Below, in pieces: positions 36,250-47,100 of a stretch of 64,000 bases of DNA. Made by a program: the position numbers and the translations under genes. Position 1 is the first letter of the stretch; every line of letters begins with the position of its first letter. Below the pieces are notes generated by a model. The model saw only the letters and a program-made list of their open reading frames with translations. It made no database searches and was not told the origin of the DNA. The stretch spans positions 108,000,823 through 108,064,822 of the forward strand of contig NC_064822.1 in NCBI RefSeq assembly GCF_024166365.1, written 5' to 3'. The DNA is from Elephas maximus indicus (Eukaryota; Chordata; Mammalia; Proboscidea; Elephantidae).

Positions 36250-36710
36250 GGACTTGGAACTCTGAGCATCCAGGTCCTGACCTGTCTCAGCCACTCTTTA
36301 GCCATGTGACCTTGAGCAGGTCTCATAACTTCCTAAGCCTGTTTCCTCATCTCTAAAAGGCGGATGCTCATACCTGCTCCACCTACCCCCTGGAGGTGGA
36401 GGGTAGGCTCTTTGTAAATAATAATAATGATGATAATAGTAATAGTGGCTAACACTGACAACAGCGTTAACTGTGTGCCAGGTGCTGTTCTAAGCACTTT
36501 TTACACATATTAACTCATTTAATTCTCACAACACCCTATGAGGTAGACACTATTATCATCCCCATCTTACAGATTAAGATACTGAGGCACAAGGAGGTTA
36601 AGTAGCTTGCCCAAGGTTGCACAGCTAGTGAGTAGCTGAGCCAGGATCTGAAGGAAGACTCAAACCCGGCAATCTGGCTGCAGATAGTGCTCTTAGCCCC
36701 TACACTGTAT
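36250..36710. repeat. Adjacent MIRs in opposite orientation
   Basis: 36250-36420 sense (TAGCCATGTGACCTTGAGCA). 36420-36710 antisense and well preserved (TGTGTGCCAGGTGCTGTTCT, CAAGGTTGCACAGCTAGTGA). Confidence 0.8.
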
Positions 36711-37760
36711 CAGCTTTCTCGTGTGTGAGTGTCTGATGCAGGTACCTGCCCTTTCCCAGGTGCACATGTCCAACTCTAACCTCCCACACATTCTGATTTC
36801 TACTCTCACCTGTCCCTTTGACACCTGAGCTATAGTATGAAACACTGAGCTTATCACCTTCTATCCCAAATGGGCTCTCCAACCATGACAGCCTTAACAC
36901 TACCCCTATTCTGTCTGGTGCTCCCACCCCCAAAAGTCACCTGCCCTCTCCTTCTACATCCTCTGTACCCTCTGCCATGGCCGTGGCCTAGGCTGCACCC
37001 CGTACTCAGTCTTGGAATTTTTGCAGCCGCCTCTTGACAGTTCCCCCACACTCCACCCACCCTCAGTCTGGCAACTTGACCCCCTCAGCCCATCCTGCAA
37101 GGTACTCTTTCTAGGATTGACTTCCCACACACTTTTCCTCCTGTTGCAGGCCCTCCATTCCAGCAGACCTGATTCGTTACGCTCCTTCTCAGCCTTCTGT
37201 GCACTTTTGAAGAAAATAAATGTAATCCAGGACTTGGGTGAGGATGGGATGGGGGATGCTTATGTAGGACATTAAATGTTTCTCACATACATCTTATATT
37301 GCCGTGGTTTCATGTTCTGGGCTGTTCTTCCAGCCTCCTGCCCACCAAGGCAGTCTCATCATATCCTTTAAGGTTGACCAAGACACAACTCCTCTCTGAG
37401 ACCTCCCCATGCCCTCTCAGCCTCCCTAGGGTCAGGCTGGGCCTTCGCACACACTCCTTTCTGCTGCCCAGGTGTGTGTGCATCCTGCCACCCTAAAATT
37501 ATCTAACAGTTCCCTCTAAGGCTGGGCAGTGCTCTCCCCTCCTGTGGTCCTGGGCTCCAGGGCTTGTTGCAGGAAAAGCGAGTGTTGCTGTCAGCTGATA
37601 GACATGTTCAGATGATAGACATGTCATCGTCTGAACATGGTGAGCGTGGGTGCACAGTGTGGGGTGCTGTGAGCACAGCTGTGAGCAGAATGGGTGTCAG
37701 CCAGGTTAGATTGGCAATGCTGTCCCAGCTGTCCATGGCTGACATCTACTCTGATTGGCT
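36711..37760. other. Intergenic sequence, no gene seen
   Basis: Unique-looking, CT-rich sequence; the ORFs are short and unsupported. Confidence 0.45.
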
Positions 37761-37764
37761 GGTG

Positions 37765-38842
37765 TCTGATTGTACCAGTTACTAAGAATTTTAATGTTAT
37801 AAAAAATGGAAAAGAAGTGTTGGAGAGAATGTGAAAAAAATTGGAATCCTCATACATTGCTGATGGGAATGTAAAGTGGTAGCGTTGCTGTCTTAGTTAT
37901 CTAGTGCTGCTATAACAGAAATATGAGAAATGGGTGGCTTTAACAAATAGAAATTTATTTTCTCACAGTTCAGGAGGCTAGAAGTCTGAGTTCAGGGTGC
38001 TGGCTCTAGGGAAAGGCTTTCTCTCTCTGTCAGCTCTGGAGGATGGTCCTTGTGTCTTTGAGCTTCTGCTCCTGGGTGATCTTCATGTGGCTTCGCATTT
38101 TTCTTCCCCCATCTCTGCTTTCTAGCTCACTTATTTAATCTCTTTAATATCTCAAAAAAGATTGACTCAAGATCCTTTCTACACTAATCCTACCTCATTA
38201 ACATAACAAAGACAACCCACTCCCAAATGAGATTATAACCATAGGCACAGAGATTAGGATCTACAACACATATTAAAACGTCCCTAAAGGGGGACACAAT
38301 TCAGCCATAACACTTGCCGTGGAAAACAGTTTGGCAGTTTCTCAAAAACTTAAACATAAAATTACCATATGATCTTGCATTTTGCATTCTAAGTACACAC
38401 CCAAAATATCTGAAGTCAGGGACTCAAACAGATACTTGTACACCAATATTCATTGCAGCATTATTCACAATGGCCAAAAGGTGGAAATAGCTCAAGTGAC
38501 CATTGATAGATGAATGGATATGCAATATATGGTATACACATACAATGGAGTATTATTCAGCCATAAAGAGAAATGAAGCTCTGATACATACTACAATATG
38601 GATGAACCTTGAAAGCATTATACTGAATGAAATATATCAAATGCAAAAGGACAGATACTATATGATCCCACCTGCATGAAATATCTAGAATAGGCAAATG
38701 TAGGGAGATAAAAAATGGACTAGTGGTTACCAGGGACGGACAGATGGTGCTTAATGGGTATGGGTACAGAATTTCTGTTCGGGGTTATGAAAAAGTTCTG
38801 GAAATAATTGTGGTTATGGTTGCAAAAAGAGAAATATTCTGA
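37765..38842 (+). mobile_element. L1 LINE 3' region, sense, split by an LTR
   Basis: AGGAATGTAAAGTGG-type sequence before the LTR joins GGAAAACAGTTTGGCAGTTT after it. Then CAATGGCCAAAAGGTGGAAA, GGAGTATTATTCAGCCATAA and CTAGTGGTTACCAGGGACGG, typical of the L1 3' region. Confidence 0.85.
37892..38311 (-). mobile_element. Solo MaLR/MLT1-like LTR, antisense, nested in L1
   Basis: TGTCTTAGTTATCTAGTGCT to CACAATTCAGCCATAACA, with TG...CA ends. It is flanked by near-matching 5-bp duplications (GTTGC and CTTGC). Non-coding. Confidence 0.8.
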
Positions 38843-38991
38843 GTATCTTCTCTAGACATGAGCCCGTAAGCATACGAGCACATGTCTAAGCATGAGTACA
38901 TGAGCTTCTGATGACAGTCCACCTAATAATGGGCCTCACTTTGGATCAGCTGTCACTTTCAGGAGTCCCTGTTACCAATCTTCTTCATTAA

Positions 38992-39154
38992 ACCAAAAAA
39001 CCAAACCTGCTGCCATTGAGTCAATTCTGACTCATAGGGACCCTATAGGATAGAGTAGAACTGCCCCATAGAGTTTCCAAGGAGCACCTGGTGGACTCAA
39101 ACTGCCAACTTTTTGGTTAGCAGCCGTAGCTCTTCACCACTACGCCACCAGCAT
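38992..39154 (-). mobile_element. AfroSINE, short form, antisense
   Basis: ACCAAACCTGCTGCCATTGA to CACCACTACGCCACCAGC; TTTCCAAGGAGCACCTGG marks the short form. Confidence 0.9.
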
Positions 39155-41756
39155 TTGCTCTTCTTCATTAGTGGCACACAAGAGAGCACTGATTGTCCTA
39201 TTTACATATATATTACAATATATTCTTTTTCAATAATAACAACGAGAGACATTCATTCAACATCCCTGTGACCATGAACACAGGAGAGGTTCTCATTAGT
39301 TGGATCTGAAGGAACATCCCTTCCTGGGGCCAGAAGGATGGACAAAGTGACTTCTAAAGGTCAACAGAGCATCCATTTTAATGAGAGTTGCTCAACCAAC
39401 GAACACAGATGATCAGTTAAAGCCTCCTGCACACTGAGTTAGGAACCTAAGGGGGAAGTTTTTAAGGATCAGAAAACAGGTCAGTGGCAGAGAAAGAGGA
39501 GGTGAGGGTCCAGGAGGCAGTGCACAGACATTGTGATTGCTGTCTTCTTTTGCCTTCAGTGATTCATAAGTTTACTGAGCAGCCTCTCTGTACCAGGCAC
39601 TTGCCACACACTGGGGATAGAAGAAGATATAGGCCTGCCCTCAACAACTTCTCAGTCTAGATGGTAGATCTGCCATCCCTGAGCTTGTATCTTTTGTTCA
39701 ATCCCAGGTGGAGTGAAGGTTCTAGCAGCAATTTAATTTTGTGCCCACTTTAGCTGGTTGCGCAAGGTAAAGAGCAGGTTGGGAACTTCATTGAGAGAGA
39801 CTTTCAAAACCCTGATCCAAATCACTGGGTGGAAGCCACAGCCCGTGCGTGTGGATGGAACGTTGCCATTTTCTGGCTTCAACTACTTCAATTCAACAAA
39901 CATTTTTCAAGGACAACAGCAGACAATCAAAGGGCTATGAATTGCTCTCATGACCAGTCTGAGACATGGGAAGTTAGCTAAACGAGCACTTACTTAGCTG
40001 AGATACCTATGGTTACCCTGGGCAGCACAGAAGCGTCCAGAGGGAGAGTCAACTCTTGGCCATCAGAAGGCTATCTCTCCCGAGGCCCAAGTCCCCCAGG
40101 CTTGCTCTTGGCCAGTTGAATGGAAGATAAGTTATCTCCATCCCCCTGCTGGCCCCAGAAGGCTCTCTCTACCTTTCTACCAGGTTGCTACTTCCCCTAT
40201 GCTGGGAAATGTTAGGAGCAAAGTCCAGGAACCATGGGTTCTCCAGCCTCTTCTCTGCTACCCTACACAACTTTTAAACACATTTATGCTGGATAGAAAG
40301 ATCATAGAAACATTATCTTCTGAGTATCTCTGTTAGGTAAACCTCCCCTAAGCATCTACCAGTCGCTAAGCCCAGAGGAGAACAAGGCTGACCTTGCCTT
40401 TGTGGAGCCCCAGTCTGGTGGTGATGGAACCAGGCTGACTGAAGGACCATCTCAATTACGTGCAGAAGTACCATGGTGGAGGTGGGCACTGGGTGATGCA
40501 GGAACCCAGAAGACAGGCACTCCATCCAGCCTGGGGGCTCAGGAAGATCTTTCCAGAGAGTGGGTACCTGAATGGAATCTTAAAGGAGACCATGAACGAT
40601 GTCAATGACAAGCCACATGGAGGGACCATGGGAGCATAAACATCACCGGGCCAGATGACTCAGGCCCTAAAGTGAGCTTCACTGGAGGTCTACACAGAGC
40701 ATCTGAGCCAAACACTTTCCCCTCCCTGACTATGTGATGCTCCTTCCCTCTCCTGGGCTCCTCTCCAGCCAAAGCCCTTTACAGTGAGATGGGTCCTCCT
40801 CCCACTCACCTGTCCATTCTGGTCTCTTTCCCATGCCCTGAAGTCTGATCTGTGGAACTGAAGTTAATGGTCACCTCTAGTTCTGTCTTCATGATTTCCC
40901 CTCTTGAGCTTCAAAGGAATCTCCAAACCGAATTCTAAAGCAAGAACACAGTCACCCCTGTTCACTTCTCAGGATCTTAATTTAAGTCCCGGATGACAAA
41001 GGATCTCTCCATGTCTCAGGCAGGTAAGTTGCAGCCAGGGTAGGATGACCTCAGGGTGGCCCCTTGGCTGCCCTCTCTGCCTTCCTCTGTGCCCCAGCAG
41101 AGGCATATCTGCTTGCCCTCTGGGGCCCTTCACCCAGCATCCAGCACTCAGGCCTCATAGCCCAGCAGCGCCAGGGCTGGCACCTCCACAAGTCAAGAGC
41201 ACACCTGCCTGGTAGCCTTTGAGGGGGTGATTTCACGAATAGCTCATGTATTCCTCACCCTTTCACCTCAACCCCTCTTCCTGGGTCAATGGGAAGTTGC
41301 TTGGCCTTTTGGGAAAGGCATCTGCACTGGGAATGGCCTCAGGAGCATTTGCTCCAGGAGTTTTTAATCTGGGACACACAGCCCAGGCAGACCCTAGATG
41401 GGCTCCAGAGGTCTGTAAGCCTCTGAATATGCACACATACTCTGTACGCTGTTCAGGGGAAAGCACCTATGGCCTTCATCAAATCTCTGAGGGGCCATGA
41501 TCCACAAGGTTAAAAACCACTGGTTCTGATCTGAGTGTAATAGTGACTGGTTAGTGGCAGGGCAGTACAGAACCCTCATGACTCCCAGGGCATTATTCCC
41601 AGTACCTCGGGAATGACAGCAGTGACCTCAGAGGGAGGCTCTGAGGCAGAAAGCCCAAAAGACTGCGATTCCAGGTTCCTGGGTTCTTGTACCTCCCAAG
41701 GTTTACTGTATCCTGACACATATAGAAGAGGAGCTCCTTAATACCTCAATGGCAAT
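39155..41756. other. Intergenic sequence downstream of KRT74, no gene seen
   Basis: Mostly unique-looking sequence. An L2-like or MIR-like scrap lies near 39570-39670. No supported exon or RNA gene. Confidence 0.5.
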
Positions 41757-41957
41757 CAAAAAAAAAAAAAACCCACTTCTGACAAATTGATTCTGACTCA
41801 TAGGACGAAGTAGAACTGCCCCACAGGGCTTTTAAGTCTTTAAATCTTTATGGAAGTAGACTGCCACATCTTTCTCCCACAGAGCAGCTGGTGGGTTCAA
41901 GCCATCAACCTTTTGGTTAACACCCAAGTGCTTTAGCCACTGCACCAGCAGGGCTCC
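41757..41957 (-). mobile_element. AfroSINE, long form, antisense
   Basis: A run of 13 A, then the reversed SINE with AATCTTTATGGAAGTAGACT and a CACTGCACCAGCAGGGCTCC end. Confidence 0.88.
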
Positions 41958-42000
41958 TTCTATACGGAGTGGCAAGGTAAATGGGGGAAATTTGGGGGCT

Positions 42001-42079
42001 GAAGACCCGCCCTCTGAGGACCCGCCCCCCAAGGACCCGACCTCTGACCCCCAAGGACCTGACCTCGGAGGGCCTGACC
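42001..42079. repeat. GC-rich minisatellite
   Basis: About five degenerate units of 14-18 bp on a GAGGACCCGCCC or AAGGACCCGACC theme, lying between two long-form AfroSINEs. Confidence 0.75.
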
Positions 42080-42152
42080 AATTGCCCTGAGGGCTGTAGG
42101 GGCAAACATCCCCCACACACCTGTAACACAATACTGACTGAAAAGCTGACTT

Positions 42153-42361
42153 GCTGTTGTTGGATGCCTTGGACCCTATTCCAATTCATGGCGACCCCAT
42201 GTGACAGAGTAGAACCACCCCATAGGGTTTTCTTGGTTGTAATCTTTATGGAAGCAGATTGCCAGGTATTTTTCCTGGGGAGCCACTGGATGGGTTCCAA
42301 CCACCAATCTTTCAGTTAGCAGCCCAGATGAGCACTTAACAATTATACCACCAGGGCTCCC
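42153..42361 (-). mobile_element. AfroSINE, long form, antisense
   Basis: TTGGTTGTAATCTTTATGGA and TTCAGTTAGCAGCCCAGATG, ending ATACCACCAGGGCTCC. Confidence 0.9.
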
Positions 42362-42794
42362 ATTCAGCCTCATTACTTATTTTAAAAACTGAGACCTCCT
42401 ACCTCCTCACCAAGATAAACACACAAAACCTGAGTCCAAACCTACTATATAATGATGTGATTTCAAATTTCTTTCTAGGAATCTACATGCCCATCTTTCT
42501 GGTTATTCAACAAAACTTCCCTCCTCCTCCAGGAAGCCCTCCTTGTTTAGCCTGTCCATTCCAGTCACTTCTCAGCATTGCTGCACTAGGCTTCCCTTCC
42601 CTGAAATGCAAGGCTTTGAGTGTGTGCCATCTCTCCAACAACTTGAAATCACCTGCAGAACAGTCTCTAGCACCTCCCTCCTCTGGCTGGGCCTCCAGTA
42701 TCCCAATAAGGCTTGTGCAAATGTGCGGACACGGCAGGGAACACCATCAATTTGGGGAGATCGACACACAGAGGAGTGCATTACTCAAGGGCAG

Positions 42795-42800
42795 TTTATT
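42795..42800 (-). terminator. KRT74: KRT74 distal polyadenylation signal AATAAA
   Basis: TTTATT on the plus strand. It is followed on the coding strand, about 25 bp on, by TCTGTGTGTCG, a GT-rich downstream element. The better of two candidates. Confidence 0.55.
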
Positions 42801-43104
42801 GAATATACAGCAGAAGTTCAGGGTCCTTAACTCAAGCAAAGGAGGAACAAGGTGTTGCCATTCTTAGGAATATTTACACCAAGAGCCAAGACATCAGAGC
42901 TGGCGGTACCACCCAGAGACAAAAGATGCAGCTCCATTCACTGGGCACGGCTCATAACAACAGAAATTGAGAGGCAGAAGCTACACAGCCCCTGGAAGAG
43001 GCCAGAGAGGATCATTCAGACACCTATGGGCCTTGAGATGACAGAAAGCCCAAGTAATCATGCTGGCATCATCAAAAACACCCGTGACTTTGACATCCAT
43101 TTGT

Positions 43105-43350
43105 TAGAGAGGCAGTGATGTGCCATGGAAAACCATAGGTCCTGGAGTCAGCCAAGCGGGGCTTGCCTTCTGACTCTGGCACCTGGAGAGGATGGCGACT
43201 AGGCAGTTACGCAGCCTCTCAGAGGACCAGGCTTCTTGTCTGTCTGAGGCTGCTGATCACATCTTCTTTGGAGGGCTGGACATGGATTTGAGGCAATGCA
43301 TGTAGGGTGCCTGGCACATAGTAGGAGACTAATAAATGGTAATAGATATG
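43105..43350 (+). repeat. MIR-like segment in KRT74 3' UTR
   Basis: GGTCCTGGAGTCAGCCAAGC and GGGTGCCTGGCACATAGTAG match the two ends of sense MIR; antisense to the gene. Confidence 0.55.
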
Positions 43351-43486
43351 ACTGATAATAAAGGAAATGGCTGGGTGATACAAAGTGGCAGAAAACTGCC
43401 AATTCTTGTTCACTTGGCTTTGTGAATCTGGGTGCAGTTGGTAGACCAAAACTGTACACATCTTCTCCTAAATCATTAATGGAGTC

Positions 43487-43492
43487 TTTATT
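43487..43492 (-). terminator. KRT74: KRT74 proximal polyadenylation signal candidate AATAAA
   Basis: Reads AATAAA on the coding strand about 460 bp after the stop, with a weaker downstream GATGTGTACAG. It could give a short 3' UTR isoform. Confidence 0.4.
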
Positions 43493-43949
43493 CTATAAAG
43501 ACCTGTCTGGGAGGCAGGCAACTCCTCTTGGTTGTAAATCTCCATGTTCACCCCTCCTTGCTGGAAGGGGAAGTACAACTAACTGAGAACCTCAGCCTAA
43601 GCACAGAACAAAACGTTTCTCCCTCCCTGGACTTTTCTCTCTCCTTTCTCTCTCGCTCCCCAGGGGTGATTACAGCTTCCTTCGGGCCAAGAAGGTAACT
43701 ATGATTTGGGCCTCCAAAGCCTCCTGCCAGCTAAAGGCAGCAAGGGAAACGAGAAGTCAGAAAATCCAGAAAGGACCTAATGAAACAGGAAGTGATGACG
43801 TCAATCTGAACCGGAAAGTAAGACAGGCCACGATGTGGACAATCGAGTGTGCTAGAGATAATCACGAGGGTTTGGGTATGGCAGATGTCTTTGGGCGGTG
43901 GCAAGGTTATCTCCTCTTCCAGGTGCTAGTGCAAGTGGGTCCAGAAAAT

Positions 43950-44155
43950 TTATCGGGTGCTTTTCCGGGCTGGGGTGACGACCGGGGTGCTCTTGCCTTC
44001 GGAGTCCTTGGGGTCTCCCACTAAGGCCCCTTTGGCCTTGGTGTCCCCACCTCGGGCACTGCCGGAGCCACTGGCCACACTGCTGGCCCCGAGGTCGGCA
44101 CTCACGGAGCTGGGATGGAAGCCGTAGTTGCTTCCACTGCTGCTGCTGATGACAG
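43950..44155 (-). CDS. KRT74: KRT74 exon 9 (coding part)
   Basis: 206 bp, tail from [18 protein letters not shown] to VTPARKSTR, then TAA. Acceptor CTCAG. Ser, Gly and Lys rich, and more charged than the KRT71 tail. Confidence 0.92.
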
Positions 44156-47100
44156 CTGAGGAGGAAGGGCAAGAGCAGGGAAGGCAAGGGTGTCAATCAG
44201 CAAGTGATGACGCTACAGTGACTGTCATCCCCAAGGGCTGGCTCTATGTACGCCATCCCATTTCACCCTCACAAGAGCCCTCACTAGTCAGTGAGCAAAT
44301 AAATAGGAATTCAGGCCCTGTTTTGTGCCACACCTTGTGTGAGGTGAGGGCCACATGGCACAGGCATGATTCCTGCTCTCCTGGTGATTCCAGGACTGTT
44401 TGGCTCAAAGTCCATATTCTCAACGCTTTCTCTAGATGGCAATGCACCAGGGAGAGGCAGGAAGGAAACAGGCACTGTTTCCATAGGACTAAAAGGAAAT
44501 AGGTTTCTTTCAAAGCCAGGGGAGCCTTCACAGGGAGTAATGCAAACTTTTGGATGGGGTAAGATAGTTAGGGCAGCTGGGGCACCTTGTCTCAGGGTCC
44601 CCAGATTTCCCACCCAGCGTGTCTTTCCACAACACTCACAGATGCTCACGGAAGATGGGTTCTCACCAGACATCCTATAAGACAAGGTTAGGGAGGATGA
44701 GACCTCAGGGAAGTGTCTAGAGTCAGATTCAGCTAAGCCTTACTGGATGCCTGCTTTTATACATATGATTATATTGATTCATCTCTGCAACAACCCCAGG
44801 AGATGGAGATTATAATTCTCGTTTTAACATTGAGACTCAGAGACATTAAATGATAGCAGGGCCACACAGCTAGTATGTGGCAAGGCCAGTTGTTCAACCC
44901 ACATCAGTCTGACCCCAGTGGTTCTTTCCACTGCACCACACAGCCAGCTGGGGCTACATGGTTCTGCTCTGACATCCCCTTGCACAAAGCTTCCACAGAG
45001 TTCAACTGTCAAAACATCACCTGCCTGGTTCATATTGTCACCAGCGTTGTTGTCTCTCATCTCCCAGCTCCCTAATGGCCCCTCAGCCAGGTGGGAGCCA
45101 CTTATAGCCCTTTCTCCCTCGGCAGCTTAGTGATCCCCTCTGCCCCTCTCACCTGCACTCCTCGCCCTCCAGCAGCTTGCGATAGGTGGCGATCTCCATG
45201 TCCAGGGCCAACTTCAGGCTCATGAGTTCCTGGTACTCACGCAGCATCCGGGCCAGTTCCTCCTTGGCCTGGTGCAGGGCAGCCTCCAGCTCATCCAGCT
45301 TGGCCTGGGCATCCTTCAGGGCATTGTCTCCCCGCTGCTCAGCATCAGCGATGGCTGTCTCCAGGTTGGAGCACTGAAGGCCAAAAAACAGGGAGACCAT
45401 TACAGCACAAATAATTTTAGATTTTGTAGGCTAGGTAGCATAGCCCCTCATTTTACAGGTGAAGAAACTGAGGCTCAAGGTAACAGCACGTAGTAGCTAC
45501 AGAGCCTCCACCAGAACCTGGTCTCCTCTATTTTCTGCTGCAGACAGATATTTAAAGGAGTTGTTGTGAAAATCTGTGGAAGTAGTTGCATTTTAGGAGG
45601 GCAGGAAGAAGCTTTGATATTTGCAAAGGTGCCATTGAGGGCCTGGGGTTGGAGACCTCTGATGGCTGTAGGTTCAGAGTATCCCAGGTCTAGAAGAATC
45701 ACCCCTGAGATGGCAATTGTAGGAGTTAGGCCTCCAGCCAGGAGCCCTCTAAGGATGAGACGGTGTGCCAAGAGCCCCTGCTGTGATGGACTGGACTCTT
45801 GCCTACAGAATTTCTCCCCATCAGGGGCCCTTCCTACCTGTTATTACCAAGAGTAAGAGGGTCTCTGAACTCTTCCCCACTCTGCAGGGAGAGTCTGTAT
45901 AACTGCCTTTCACATCTGGTCTGGGTGGGGGAAGGGGACTTTTCTTAGGGCAAAAGGTTAAACCAGCTGAGTCAATTCCAATCCATAGAGAACCAATGTG
46001 TGTCGAGTAAAATTGTGCTCCACATGTGTCATTGCACAGAGTGTTCAATGACTAACTTTTCTGAAGTATATCACCAGGCCTTTCTTCCAAGGTGCCTCTG
46101 GGTGGACTCGGCCCTCCAACTTTTCGGTTAGGACACAAATGTGTTGACTGTTTGTACTTCTGAGGCAGGAGGTTAAGGGCTGGATGACAGCTGCAACTTC
46201 AGAAGCTATACTCTGATGAATATCTAGGAGTGTTGTGATACCGAGAACTAACAGAGTGGGGAGAAGGGTCCTCCAGGAGTCTGGAAGCTGGTGATATAGA
46301 GACAGAAAGCTGACCCCGTGTTCACCACACTGCCAGATGTGGAGGGTTGTTGGGGTGGGAGAGAAGAGTGGGTTCTGACCTCTCAGTTTGGCAACCTGAC
46401 CACTAGCAGGATTGATCTGGTTCTGTGGGGCAGTCACAGGAAAGATTTCCCTCCCTCAAAGTCATCTCCCCTAATGCCGTTTAGAGACTTACTGCTTGCA
46501 GGTAAGACAGGATCGCCCAGGGGACAACCTGGGGAGGGGGCCTACGAGAGCTTCATCTGCTGCTGTCCCCACTCAGTCCCCAGGACCATCCCGCATCTCT
46601 GAGGCAGGAACCTAATATTGTAACGGAGGGGCCTCTGATGCACACCCCATGTATTCCAGGTGTGTTCCATGCCTGGCGGAGGAGGAGGCTTGGGGCCTGC
46701 CTGCAGAGTGGCATACCCCATGGGGAGATGGGACAGGCTTGTTGGGCACAGAAAGAAACTAAGAGAGGAGAAAAGGAGGAAACCTGGCTTCTGATCCTGA
46801 CTCTATTAATAACCAGCTGGGGGACTCCGGGCAAGTCAGTTCCCCTCTGCAACCCTGGTTTTCTTCTTTACAATAGTTAGATGAAATAAGTTCAAGGCCC
46901 CACCCCACCCCCAGTTCTGAACAGGTGCCCCTTCTCATCTCAAGGGAACAAAGGCAGATGGGAAGGAGGGGACTGTGGCTGGCCAAGGGGCTCTTGAGCC
47001 CAGGCTGGGGAGATCTGACTTTTATCACAGGGTTGTCTCCAGTTTCCCCATCACAAGGATGAACTTGAGCTCTGGGGGTGATGCTGCCCACCTGCTTCTT

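Larger units (their letters stand above)
42780..43949 (-). other. KRT74: KRT74 3' untranslated region (predicted)
   Basis: About 1.17 kb if the distal signal at 42800 is used, or about 0.46 kb if the AATAAA at 43492 is used. A plus-oriented MIR-like segment (about 43105-43350) lies within the longer form. Confidence 0.5.
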
